From: JBCBKZ01 sp039026975
Lineage (GTDB): Bacteria; Bacteroidota; Bacteroidia; J057
Direction of reading: 5' to 3'
Length of the DNA stretch: 8,707 nucleotides
NCBI GenBank assembly: GCA_039026975.1
Contig: JBCCLI010000278.1
Span: forward strand, 1-8,707
Each line of letters begins with the position of its first letter. The stretch's first letter is position 1. Made by a program: the position numbers and the translations under genes. Positions 1 to 7,386 of the stretch are shown here, piece by piece. The notes beneath the pieces were generated by a model. It was not told the origin of the DNA. It worked only from the letters and a program-made list of their open reading frames with translations, and made no database searches.

Positions 1-174
1 GGGTACTGCCAACCAGGCTTTATGATGGCTACAGCGGCCCTGTTGAGTCAAATTCCTAATCCTACAGATGAAGATATTGACAAGAACATAGTGAATGTGT
101 GCCGCTGTGCCACCTACTACCGCATGAGAAAAGCCATTCACAGAGCAGCTGAAATTAATAATGCTAACCCCTAA
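1..174 (+). CDS. Small [2Fe-2S] subunit of an IorA-like molybdenum hydroxylase, C-terminal part
   Basis: This is the 3' end of a gene that starts to the left of the window; 57 codons and a TAA stop remain. The visible protein starts with GYCQPGFMMA and has VNVCRCATYYRMRKAIHRAA near its end. These are the Cys motifs (C-G-Y-C and C-R-C) of the helical [2Fe-2S]-binding domain in the small subunits of the xanthine dehydrogenase superfamily. The wording matches the isoquinoline 1-oxidoreductase alpha type, which is about 150 residues long, so roughly two thirds is missing. The plant-ferredoxin-like N-terminal [2Fe-2S] domain would lie outside the window. The subunit passes electrons from the molybdenum centre of its partner to an acceptor. 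The large subunit begins 14 bases downstream, so the two are co-transcribed. The family is certain; the natural substrate cannot be read from the sequence. Confidence 0.93.
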   Translation, partial: GYCQPGFMMATAALLSQIPNPTDEDIDKNIVNVCRCATYYRMRKAIHRAAEINNANP

Positions 175-188
175 TCCTGCTATGCATC

Positions 189-2360
189 ATGAGCAAATCA
201 GATAAAACAAGCAAAAAGAAATTCTCAAGGAGGAAGTTTCTGGTAAGATCTGCTATGGGAGTGGGTGTATTAATAGGAACAGGTATTCTTACAAGACCCC
301 TACAGAAGAGATTCCTGGCAGGGGTGGTTAACACGGCTGAGGCACCCTACACTGGAATGGGGATGACACCTCCTTTATGGTTTGAAATAACAATAGATAA
401 TGAGGTCATTCTTCATAGTCCTAAAGTAGAAATGGGGCAGGGGACTTTTACCGGCCTTGCACAGATAGCCGCAGACGAATTAGAAATAGATATCAGCCGC
501 ATTCAGGTAGTGCATGCTGCTTCTGCCACTGGGAATATAGATGGCTTCTCTACGGGTGGAAGTACCTCTATTTCCGGGCTTTGGCAACCCCTCAGAGAAA
601 TGGCTGCTACCATGCGGGAAATGATTAGGAGTGAGGCTGCTAAACTACTCGGTGTAGCCCCTTCTGAGGTAGGCATAGATAATGGAACTGTGTCTGCAAA
701 TGGGAAGACCCTCACCTATGGGGAAGTGGTTAAAGAAGTAAATACATGGGACATTCCGGACACGCCCCCTCTAAAGGAGGTTAAGGCGTATAAATTTATA
801 GGTAAACCTGTGCCCCGGGTAGACCTGGAAGCCAAAGTAAGAGGGGCTCATATGTTTGGGATGGATGCCAGTATGCCTGATATGTTATATGGAGCGGTAG
901 TAAGGCCCTCCTCCATAGGTGCTAGGTATGTGGATGCTGATATCTCTGCGGCTGAAAATATGCCCGGGGTAGTGAAAGTGGTTAAAGAAGAGGATTTTGT
1001 AGGAGTAGTGGCACAGTCGTACACAGAAGCCGATAATGCCAAAAAGGCCATAAAGGTAACCTGGGAGATAGAAAAGGATTGGACTACTGAGGACATTGAA
1101 GCCATGATAGAAGTGGGGAAGGGAACGCCTGTAGTCATCCAGAAAAAAGGCAGTCCTAATGGAACGCTTACAGGAGAAGGTGTCATTACATCAGCGTTTA
1201 CAAGCCCTATAGGGGCACATGCCCAGTTGGAGCCTAATGGAGCAGTGGCTTATGTAGAGGGAGAAACGGCCACCATAATGATGTCAACCCAGGTAGTAAA
1301 TTTGACCAGAAATCAGATAGCAGACAGACTGGGGATAGAGGCTGATAATGTAAATTTAGTCCCTACCTACTTAGGAGGAGGATTTGGCCGAAGGCTACAT
1401 ACCCCTAATGCAGTACAGGCGGCTGTTCTTGCTAAGGCAGTAGGGAAGCCTGTGAAGTGTTTCTTTGACCGGAAAGAAGAATTTCAAAATGATACCTTCA
1501 GGCCCCCTACTCATCATATTCTTAAGGCTAAGCTGGGGCAGGAGGGTATGATAGAAGCCATAGAGCATAATGTATCCAGTGGAGATGTAATGTATGGGTC
1601 TCCCTTACTTCCCGTTCCCGTTCAAAATCTACTGGGATCTGATGTAGGAGCCTGGAGAGGGGGCATGATTCAGTACAGTGGAATCCCCAATTATCAGGCT
1701 ATTTCCTGGAGGGTGAAACTTCCTTTTGCTACTAGCTGGTGGAGGAGCCTGGGTCTACTGGCCAATACTTTTGCCATAGAAAGTTTTATGGATGAACTGG
1801 CACTGGAGGCGGGAATGGATCCAGTAGCTTTCAGGCTGGCCCAAATCAAGGATGACCCTGCTGGTATCAGGTTGAAAAAGGTAATAGAGACAGCTAGCGA
1901 AAAGGCCAAATGGAAGGATGAAATCATAGATGGGAGAGCTATGGGCTTCGCTGCTTCTACTGATGCTAATACACCTTGCGCTCATGTGGTAGAAGTATCT
2001 GTAAAAGGAAAGGAAATTAACGTTCATAAGGTTAGCTGTGTGATGGACCCTGGACTAGTAGTTAACCCTGACCAGGTACGGGCTCAGTGTGAAGGGGCCA
2101 TTATTATGGGGATGAGTGCTTCTATGTTTGAAAAAATGTGGGTTAAGAAAGGGCAGTTGACTCCCTCTATTTACGGGCCGTATAAAATGGCCTTGATGAA
2201 AGATGCTCCTAAGGAGATTGAAGTTACCTTACTAGAGAATGCTGACAAGCCGGGTGCAGTAGGAGAACCTCCCATGGGGCCTATAGGAGCAGCTATTGCA
2301 AATGCAGTTTTTCGCCTTACAGGCCAACGCCTACGTGAAATGCCCTTGACTTTATCCTAA
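189..2360 (+). CDS. Tat-exported molybdopterin-binding large subunit, xanthine dehydrogenase family (IorB-like)
   Basis: This 723-residue protein is the catalytic subunit of a two-gene molybdenum hydroxylase. Its N-terminus carries a twin-arginine signal (S13-R-R-K-F-L18) followed by a hydrophobic stretch at about 22-34, so the folded enzyme is exported to the periplasm. The small subunit has no known signal of its own and probably travels along. Molybdenum-cofactor motifs seen in order are MGQGTFTGLAQIAADELEID (82-101), H344-x-x-L-E-P349, GGGFGRR (396-402), a W-R-S followed by ESFMDELA (about 518-538), and VGEPP (691-695), in which E693 matches the family's catalytic base. Length is normal for isoquinoline 1-oxidoreductase beta-type proteins. 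The start at 189 is the one that gives a complete Tat signal; no Shine-Dalgarno site is visible. Many homologues are annotated as isoquinoline or aldehyde oxidoreductases, but the substrate here is unknown. No cytochrome c or cofactor-maturation gene follows. Confidence 0.93.
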   Translation: MSKSDKTSKKKFSRRKFLVRSAMGVGVLIGTGILTRPLQKRFLAGVVNTAEAPYTGMGMTPPLWFEITIDNEVILHSPKVEMGQGTFTGLAQIAADELEIDISRIQVVHAASATGNIDGFSTGGSTSISGLWQPLREMAATMREMIRSEAAKLLGVAPSEVGIDNGTVSANGKTLTYGEVVKEVNTWDIPDTPPLKEVKAYKFIGKPVPRVDLEAKVRGAHMFGMDASMPDMLYGAVVRPSSIGARYVDADISAAENMPGVVKVVKEEDFVGVVAQSYTEADNAKKAIKVTWEIEKDWTTEDIEAMIEVGKGTPVVIQKKGSPNGTLTGEGVITSAFTSPIGAHAQLEPNGAVAYVEGETATIMMSTQVVNLTRNQIADRLGIEADNVNLVPTYLGGGFGRRLHTPNAVQAAVLAKAVGKPVKCFFDRKEEFQNDTFRPPTHHILKAKLGQEGMIEAIEHNVSSGDVMYGSPLLPVPVQNLLGSDVGAWRGGMIQYSGIPNYQAISWRVKLPFATSWWRSLGLLANTFAIESFMDELALEAGMDPVAFRLAQIKDDPAGIRLKKVIETASEKAKWKDEIIDGRAMGFAASTDANTPCAHVVEVSVKGKEINVHKVSCVMDPGLVVNPDQVRAQCEGAIIMGMSASMFEKMWVKKGQLTPSIYGPYKMALMKDAPKEIEVTLLENADKPGAVGEPPMGPIGAAIANAVFRLTGQRLREMPLTLS

Positions 2361-2389
2361 AGAGAAAAATCCAAGCGAGTAAATAGGAG

Positions 2390-2445
2390 ATAGGGAAGAG
2401 GTTTGTCTATCCATCATAGACAAAACCCTTCCTATTCTGTTTTAT
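2390..2445 (+). terminator. Probable intrinsic terminator after the molybdoenzyme operon
   Basis: A long imperfect inverted repeat is visible. The left arm is at 2390-2410, the loop is ccatc at 2411-2415, and the right arm is at 2416-2435. The nine pairs next to the loop (tttgtctat against atagacaaa) are perfect, and the outer part pairs with small bulges and a mismatch. A T-rich run (tctgtttta) follows. It begins 29 bases after the stop codon of the large subunit and ends before the bestrophin start. It therefore probably separates the two transcripts. Folding energy was not computed. Confidence 0.65.
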
Positions 2446-2467
2446 ACCTTTATGCCATTAATGTTGT

Positions 2468-3511
2468 ATGCTCATGTATATCCAAAGAAATTTTAATCTT
2501 AAGCAGGTCTGGCAATTCTCAGGTAATCATATTCTTAAGCTCTTAGCGTGGTCTACGTTTGTGGCAGCTATCTTTTATATAGGCGCTATAGAATGGTTAA
2601 AGATTCCATGGCTTCCACTCTCTCTTATAGGTACAGCCGTAGCCTTTTACGTCGGCTTTAAAAATAATAACTCCTACGGCAGGATGTGGGAAGCAAGGAA
2701 AATTTGGGGAGCTATCGTAAATAGTAGCAGGGCATGGGGCTCATATGTAAAAGCCTTTATTAGTGATCAATTTACAGAAGATTCCTATACAGAGGATGAA
2801 CTCTATTTCATTAAGAAACGACTGATTTACAGGCATATCGCATGGCTATACAGTCTTAGGAGCCAGCTATTAATTCCTACTCCATGGGAACATAGTAAGC
2901 AGGAAGGCTTTGTAGGAATGGTTACTCGTAAAAGAAGAGAGGAATTAGGAGTAGGTCTAATGGATGATGAAGTGACGGAAGTGGAACTGAAGAAATTGTT
3001 GGTTACAGAAGAATATAAGGAGCTTATACAGTACCAAAATACAGCCACCCAACTCATAGATAAGCAGTCAGGAGAATTAGCGGACCTGAAAGAAAAAGGC
3101 CTTATAGATAGCTTTCGGCATATGGAGTTACAGCAAATACTGCAGGATTTCTATATCCATCAAGGGAAATGTGAACGCATCAAAAAGTTCCCCCTTCCTC
3201 GGCAGTACGGAGGTATGAGCATCATCTTCGTTCAGATATTCATTTTTCTGCTTCCTTTTGGGATGATTTCAGAGTTTGCGAAACTGGGAGAATGGGGGAT
3301 TTTATTAGCCATTCCGTTTACCGTACTGGTTTCCTGGGTGTACCTAGTGATGGAGTTAGTAGGGGATTATTCAGAAAATCCTTTCCAGGGACTGGGAAAT
3401 GATATCCCTATGTTATCTCTCTGCCGAACCATAGAAATAGACCTAAGAGAAATGTTAGGAGAAAAAGAACTACCCCCCGCCATACAGGCGAAGGATAGTG
3501 TATTAATGTAA
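2468..3511 (+). CDS. Bestrophin-family anion channel (UPF0187-like membrane protein)
   Basis: This 347-residue membrane protein resembles prokaryotic bestrophins, which form pentameric ion channels in the inner membrane. Diagnostic stretches are the pore region SLIGTAVAFYVGFKNNNSYG with R-M-W-E following (52-75), the CERIKKFPLPRQYG motif (235-248) and the C-terminal GDYSENPFQGLGNDIP region (299-314), which matches the conserved acidic, D-P-F-type cluster of the family. Predicted membrane segments lie at about 23-42, 47-64, 249-267 and 275-298. Prokaryotic members are usually near 300 residues. The extra length comes from a charged, helical cytoplasmic stretch at about 138-215. The start could be the ATG at 2468 or the in-frame ATG at 2474; no ribosome binding site decides between them. 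It appears to be a single-gene unit: it follows a terminator-like hairpin, and its stop lies 57 bases from the end of the convergent operon. Ion selectivity cannot be inferred, since some bacterial members conduct cations. Confidence 0.9.
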   Translation: MLMYIQRNFNLKQVWQFSGNHILKLLAWSTFVAAIFYIGAIEWLKIPWLPLSLIGTAVAFYVGFKNNNSYGRMWEARKIWGAIVNSSRAWGSYVKAFISDQFTEDSYTEDELYFIKKRLIYRHIAWLYSLRSQLLIPTPWEHSKQEGFVGMVTRKRREELGVGLMDDEVTEVELKKLLVTEEYKELIQYQNTATQLIDKQSGELADLKEKGLIDSFRHMELQQILQDFYIHQGKCERIKKFPLPRQYGGMSIIFVQIFIFLLPFGMISEFAKLGEWGILLAIPFTVLVSWVYLVMELVGDYSENPFQGLGNDIPMLSLCRTIEIDLREMLGEKELPPAIQAKDSVLM

Positions 3512-3568
3512 ATTAAGGGGTATAATCAGCTAGTAACCAGATGATCTACCCTCTTGGTCAGGTGGGTC

Positions 3569-5401
3569 TTATGTAGTAGGTTGAACGGGTTTATCCGCTG
3601 GTACTACCACACCATCTTCTATTATGGCACATAAAAAATCAAAGATCTTTTTACGTACTTTTTCATCCTTCAGCCCCTTTCCATGAATGGCTCCTCCTTT
3701 TACTACTGGGAATTCCGTAAGCACACTTCCCGGCCGTGCATCCTTCTGGGATTTATAGGAGATGACATAATCATTCTTTTCTCCTAGAAATTTATCCACT
3801 ATCCACTTTTCCACAAATCCCTTAATACTTAGTTTCTCCGCTGTATGGTTATTGGCTATTGGGAGGGAATACAAGCCTGGTATAGAGCCGGCTTCTATCA
3901 CCTTAAACTCTGGAGAACCTTCTACCATTATTCTTAGTCCTGGCATTCTTACGAGTAGTTCTACCCCCAGAGATAATAACCCTCCGGCTAAGGTAGCCAC
4001 TGCGGGGTTGATAAAATTTGTTATAGAGAAAAATAGCTGTATTCCCTTCTTTACCTGCTTGGCTCCATCTAAATACCCACAACTTCCTGAAGCTACCGTC
4101 ACCAGTTTCTCTGGTTCCAAGTGAAAGGAATCTTCTGTTAAGGAAATGTGATCTCTATTGTATGGAAGATCAGGATGCTCACCTGTAGCTATAAGAGACA
4201 TGAGTTTAGCTATTATGCCTCCTCTGCTGGATGAAATCAGGGCTACAGGTTTTTCAAACCGGACACCTTGGAGGTTCAAGAAATCCGAGAAATGAAATAA
4301 GTTATCATAGGCATCATGGACGAAAGTATCATGTTCCAGGGTCAGAATCTGCTTGTAATCTGTCTTTTCAGTGATAAGTTGGAAGAAGTCCTTATAACCA
4401 GAAGTAGGTTTCATGAAAAACTTGAAAGACCCCCTCCAGGGAAATTTTTTATCAGTTTCCTTCAGACTTCTGGCGAAAGTTCCCGGAATGAGGATGAGGG
4501 TTTTCTGACTTGTATCAATCTTCTCTGCTTTTATTTCTACAAGTGGATGCCTCCGGGAGGGATGCGGTTCATACCGCTTAATCTTATATAATCTCTTGGC
4601 CTTTTCCTGGATAGCAGATAATTTCACTAGCTGATTGACAATGAAGGTATAGAATTCATCATCAGTAAATTTCTCCTTTCTGGCTATTTTGAGAATTTTC
4701 TTTAGCTCTTTTTTTAGTGAACCTTCTAAGAACCGTAGTTTGACTTTTCTTCCTTTTCCGAAAAACCTATCTCCTTTTGAACGGATCTTAGACTCAAACT
4801 CCGTTTCCAGGATATTTTCATATAGAAAAGCAGGTGCTTCAGAAGGAGACTTTCTGTTGGAAGTAGCTTTTTGGGTGCCTCTTTTAGGACCTTCTGGAAT
4901 AAAGAAGTATTCAAATTCAGATACCTCCTCATCCTCATCCAGGGGATCTACCTCAGTAACCTGAGAAAGGCAAGGAACCACCTCTTCTTCTCTCTCTGTC
5001 TCTGGACTAAGAGATCTCAGCCGCTTCCTGGCACTATCTGCTAGTGTTAGGGTAGGCCTTATAGCTAGGGGAAGCGCTCCCTGTTCACCTAATGAGTCTA
5101 TGGCTTCTTCATCAAAGCTTATATTAAATTCTCCTACCGTGCCTTCATTATCTTCATTCTCTCTGTTTATCTCTACTGTTTCTATGGTGATGCTCCCTCT
5201 TAGCTCAGTTTGTTCCCCCAGGTAAAGTTCTGCTACATAGACTTCTCCTGAACGGCTATCTTTCTGAAAGGCATCAGATTCTACAGGGATAAGAAGTTTC
5301 CTGGTGAAAGAGCTTCCCCTGTCATCATTCAGGGAGACCTCTTCCTCCAGGATATAATCATCTATATCATCTAGGTAAATGGTTTTTATGGAATTGGGCA
5401 T
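3569..5401 (-). CDS. Alpha/beta-hydrolase with N-terminal beta-rich domain and charged linker, last gene of the CHAT operon
   Basis: This 610-residue protein has its enzyme domain in the C-terminal half. An alpha/beta-hydrolase core starts at TLILIPGTFARSL (301-313), where G-T follows the first core strand like the H-G oxyanion region. The nucleophile elbow is PVALISSSRGGI (385-396), giving S392 as the likely nucleophile, although the usual first Gly is S390. D544 in NDYVISYKS and H573 in GGAIHGKG complete a plausible triad. Residues 453-486 are strongly hydrophobic and may form a lid or touch membrane. Residues 1-125 are acidic and beta-strand-rich with no domain I recognise. Residues 125-215 are a highly charged, probably flexible linker, followed by a Lys-rich helical stretch to about 275. 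There is no signal peptide, so it is probably cytoplasmic. It lies 43 bases after the CHAT protease gene and looks co-transcribed. Lipase, esterase or thioesterase activity is possible; the substrate is unknown. It may be a target or effector of the protease, which is inference. Confidence 0.85.
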   Translation of the reverse strand: MPNSIKTIYLDDIDDYILEEEVSLNDDRGSSFTRKLLIPVESDAFQKDSRSGEVYVAELYLGEQTELRGSITIETVEINRENEDNEGTVGEFNISFDEEAIDSLGEQGALPLAIRPTLTLADSARKRLRSLSPETEREEEVVPCLSQVTEVDPLDEDEEVSEFEYFFIPEGPKRGTQKATSNRKSPSEAPAFLYENILETEFESKIRSKGDRFFGKGRKVKLRFLEGSLKKELKKILKIARKEKFTDDEFYTFIVNQLVKLSAIQEKAKRLYKIKRYEPHPSRRHPLVEIKAEKIDTSQKTLILIPGTFARSLKETDKKFPWRGSFKFFMKPTSGYKDFFQLITEKTDYKQILTLEHDTFVHDAYDNLFHFSDFLNLQGVRFEKPVALISSSRGGIIAKLMSLIATGEHPDLPYNRDHISLTEDSFHLEPEKLVTVASGSCGYLDGAKQVKKGIQLFFSITNFINPAVATLAGGLLSLGVELLVRMPGLRIMVEGSPEFKVIEAGSIPGLYSLPIANNHTAEKLSIKGFVEKWIVDKFLGEKNDYVISYKSQKDARPGSVLTEFPVVKGGAIHGKGLKDEKVRKKIFDFLCAIIEDGVVVPADKPVQPTT

Positions 5402-5444
5402 ATGGCTATGGTTTGGTAAGTACTATATTATTAAGTTTTGACTG

Positions 5445-7376
5445 TCAAGCTTGAAAGGGTATCAGACTCATATCAGGTCTAGCATATAGGGTGTAGGCAA
5501 ATCTGTCAATAGAGCTGTTATATTCCCTAATAGCCAATCTCGCTTTCCTAACAGCTACGCCCATCATATCTCCATTCATCAAGGCTTCATATAAGGCTAG
5601 CTGGTATTTGAATGCTACTACATCATTAATGGGCCATAGACATCCGAGGAAGGCGCAGGCTCTGTTGGCTAAAAACTTTTTTACGAATCCACCTATACTT
5701 GTCAGGTCATGACCTGACTGGCCTGTTAAGCAACAGTTTAGGAAGACAAAGGGGGCCGAGTTTCTGAGGAGATTACTCTTTCTTCCACTTATGTTGTTAG
5801 CATATAAATCGTAGTCTTCAAGACTGATATAAGAAGTATTAGGATCATGTTCTTTGTATTCCCCGTGCCCACAGAAGTGAATGATGCTAACATCCGTTTT
5901 CCTACTGGCGAGCAACTGTTCCACATCATCCATAAATGGCCTAATGTCATTTACGGTTAAAGTATCAGATGAAAGATTAAGGATTGCCTCTTTCTCTATG
6001 GGAGCATAATCCAGTCCAGTATTGTTGGGGACTATTACATTAAGGTTTTGAAGCACTAATTCTTTCTTAAGACGACTACCATAGAAAGATCTAGAGACGA
6101 TAAAGGCTTCACATAAGATTTCTCCTTCTTCTATATTCTCTTCATCTCCTCCTGTGAGTTTTAGGAGTTCCCATGGGAGATAGGGTTCCTCAGAAGTAAT
6201 GCTCACAAACATAATTTCATTCCTGAAAGTCCAGATCAGTTCTTGTGTTTCCTTGGGAAGAAGCTGTTCAAATAATCCTGTACACATGTCACCGAATACA
6301 CTTTCTAGCCTTTCAGAATCAGTGCTAAATTTCGTTTTGATCTTGTTGACATCTCTGTAGAACTGTTTGATGAATTGATCTAATTCCTGTTGAAGAAAAA
6401 TATCCCCTTTTTGATTGAAGGTGATCCCTGCTGAAGAAGTGTACTCGGCTGTCACTTCCAGTTTGCTCTTTTGGCCTACCTCTTCCTGGTTGATGGTGAG
6501 TTTCAGATGATTATCAGATAGCTTACTATGTAGGGGTGCGCCTATGCGGCTCATGACAGCTGCTCTGGCTACTTCTTTACTGCCCGTGGCGCTGTGTTTC
6601 ACTATCTCGGGCCTTAATTCTAACTGACCTATGTAGTCCCCATCAATCATGGCTATGATTTTAATGGTGGCTTTTCCTTCATCTATGGGAGTAAACTTGA
6701 AGCCGACAGGAGGGGCCTCATTGCCCTGGATCACAGTTTGTTTAGTCCGCTTTCCCTCCACTTGAACGCCTTTAGCCTTTACAATGGAAAACTCTATGGT
6801 ATCTCCATTACTGGCAGCAGCTATTTCTGAAACAGATTTATATCCCTCAAGTTCTTTCTCAGAAAACTTACCCACTTCCAGTAAGATGACTAGTTGCTCC
6901 TGAATATTTACTTGTTCAGGATAATCTGTCCTTACCTGGTAGGGCGTATCAGATAGTAAGCTACCAGGGACCTTGGGTTCGTCAGAAGGAAGTCCCACGT
7001 CTATGTCCTCCTCATAATCTTCTAAAGCCTCTCCTCTCTTTTTTCTACCCGTCTCCTGAATGATGGAGAAACCTATGATCTCATCACCTGCTAGGACTAC
7101 TACCTTTGGGAGGGTATTAACAAATAGCTCATACTGACTAACAGCCGGAACCTCATCCAGGAAGAATTCTTCCATAACTGTCCGCAGTAGGGCTTCTGGT
7201 TCAGCCTTGCGGGAAAGCTCACTTAGGACTGAGGGGATACTATCCTCTTCAAAGAGATAGTAAGTTCCATCTCCATAGAAAATGATATTCTCCGGTGAAA
7301 GGGAGTGGATGGACTGAATAATCCTTTCCACTTTCTCTTCAGCAGAAAAGCTAATGAAGTTTTCATTAATCATCAT
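5445..7376 (-). CDS. CHAT-domain caspase-like cysteine protease with large N-terminal regulatory region
   Basis: This 643-residue protein ends in a complete CHAT domain (about 330-640), a clan CD cysteine protease related to caspases and separase. The landmarks are PYLPWELL (398-405), the His motif IIHFCGHGEY (498-507) with H504 as catalytic His, and FLNCCLTG (545-552), in which C549 aligns with the catalytic Cys of the usual S-A-C-x-T-G motif. GCLWPINDVVAF (578-589) and the VAVRKARLAIREY helix (608-620) finish the fold. The N-terminal half has no TPR repeats, NTPase or transmembrane segment. Residues 1-110 alternate strands and helices, 110-140 are an acidic linker, and 150-257 look like a beta-sandwich. 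These may sense a signal or bind partners. The gene starts 10 bases after the SGNH hydrolase stop, at the first of two adjacent ATGs (7376 or 7373). CHAT proteases in several bacterial systems cleave one dedicated partner; the flanking hydrolases are the obvious candidates. Confidence 0.92.
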   Translation of the reverse strand: MMINENFISFSAEEKVERIIQSIHSLSPENIIFYGDGTYYLFEEDSIPSVLSELSRKAEPEALLRTVMEEFFLDEVPAVSQYELFVNTLPKVVVLAGDEIIGFSIIQETGRKKRGEALEDYEEDIDVGLPSDEPKVPGSLLSDTPYQVRTDYPEQVNIQEQLVILLEVGKFSEKELEGYKSVSEIAAASNGDTIEFSIVKAKGVQVEGKRTKQTVIQGNEAPPVGFKFTPIDEGKATIKIIAMIDGDYIGQLELRPEIVKHSATGSKEVARAAVMSRIGAPLHSKLSDNHLKLTINQEEVGQKSKLEVTAEYTSSAGITFNQKGDIFLQQELDQFIKQFYRDVNKIKTKFSTDSERLESVFGDMCTGLFEQLLPKETQELIWTFRNEIMFVSITSEEPYLPWELLKLTGGDEENIEEGEILCEAFIVSRSFYGSRLKKELVLQNLNVIVPNNTGLDYAPIEKEAILNLSSDTLTVNDIRPFMDDVEQLLASRKTDVSIIHFCGHGEYKEHDPNTSYISLEDYDLYANNISGRKSNLLRNSAPFVFLNCCLTGQSGHDLTSIGGFVKKFLANRACAFLGCLWPINDVVAFKYQLALYEALMNGDMMGVAVRKARLAIREYNSSIDRFAYTLYARPDMSLIPFQA

Positions 7377-7386
7377 ATAAGGGGGA

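Noticed and set aside
2445..2452. TACCTTTA resembling the Bacteroidota -7 element (TAnnTTTG) just before the bestrophin gene.
   Set aside because: No TTTG element lies at the expected distance upstream, and it would leave almost no leader before the ATG at 2468.
189..3511. The molybdoenzyme and bestrophin as parts of the CHAT system.
   Set aside because: They are on the opposite strand, one is separated by a terminator-like hairpin, and both are common stand-alone housekeeping-type genes.
3548..3567. Small hairpin (accctc pairing with gtgggt) between the convergent bestrophin and hydrolase genes, possibly a bidirectional terminator.
   Set aside because: The stem has about six pairs with a T-T mismatch, and no T-run follows on either strand.
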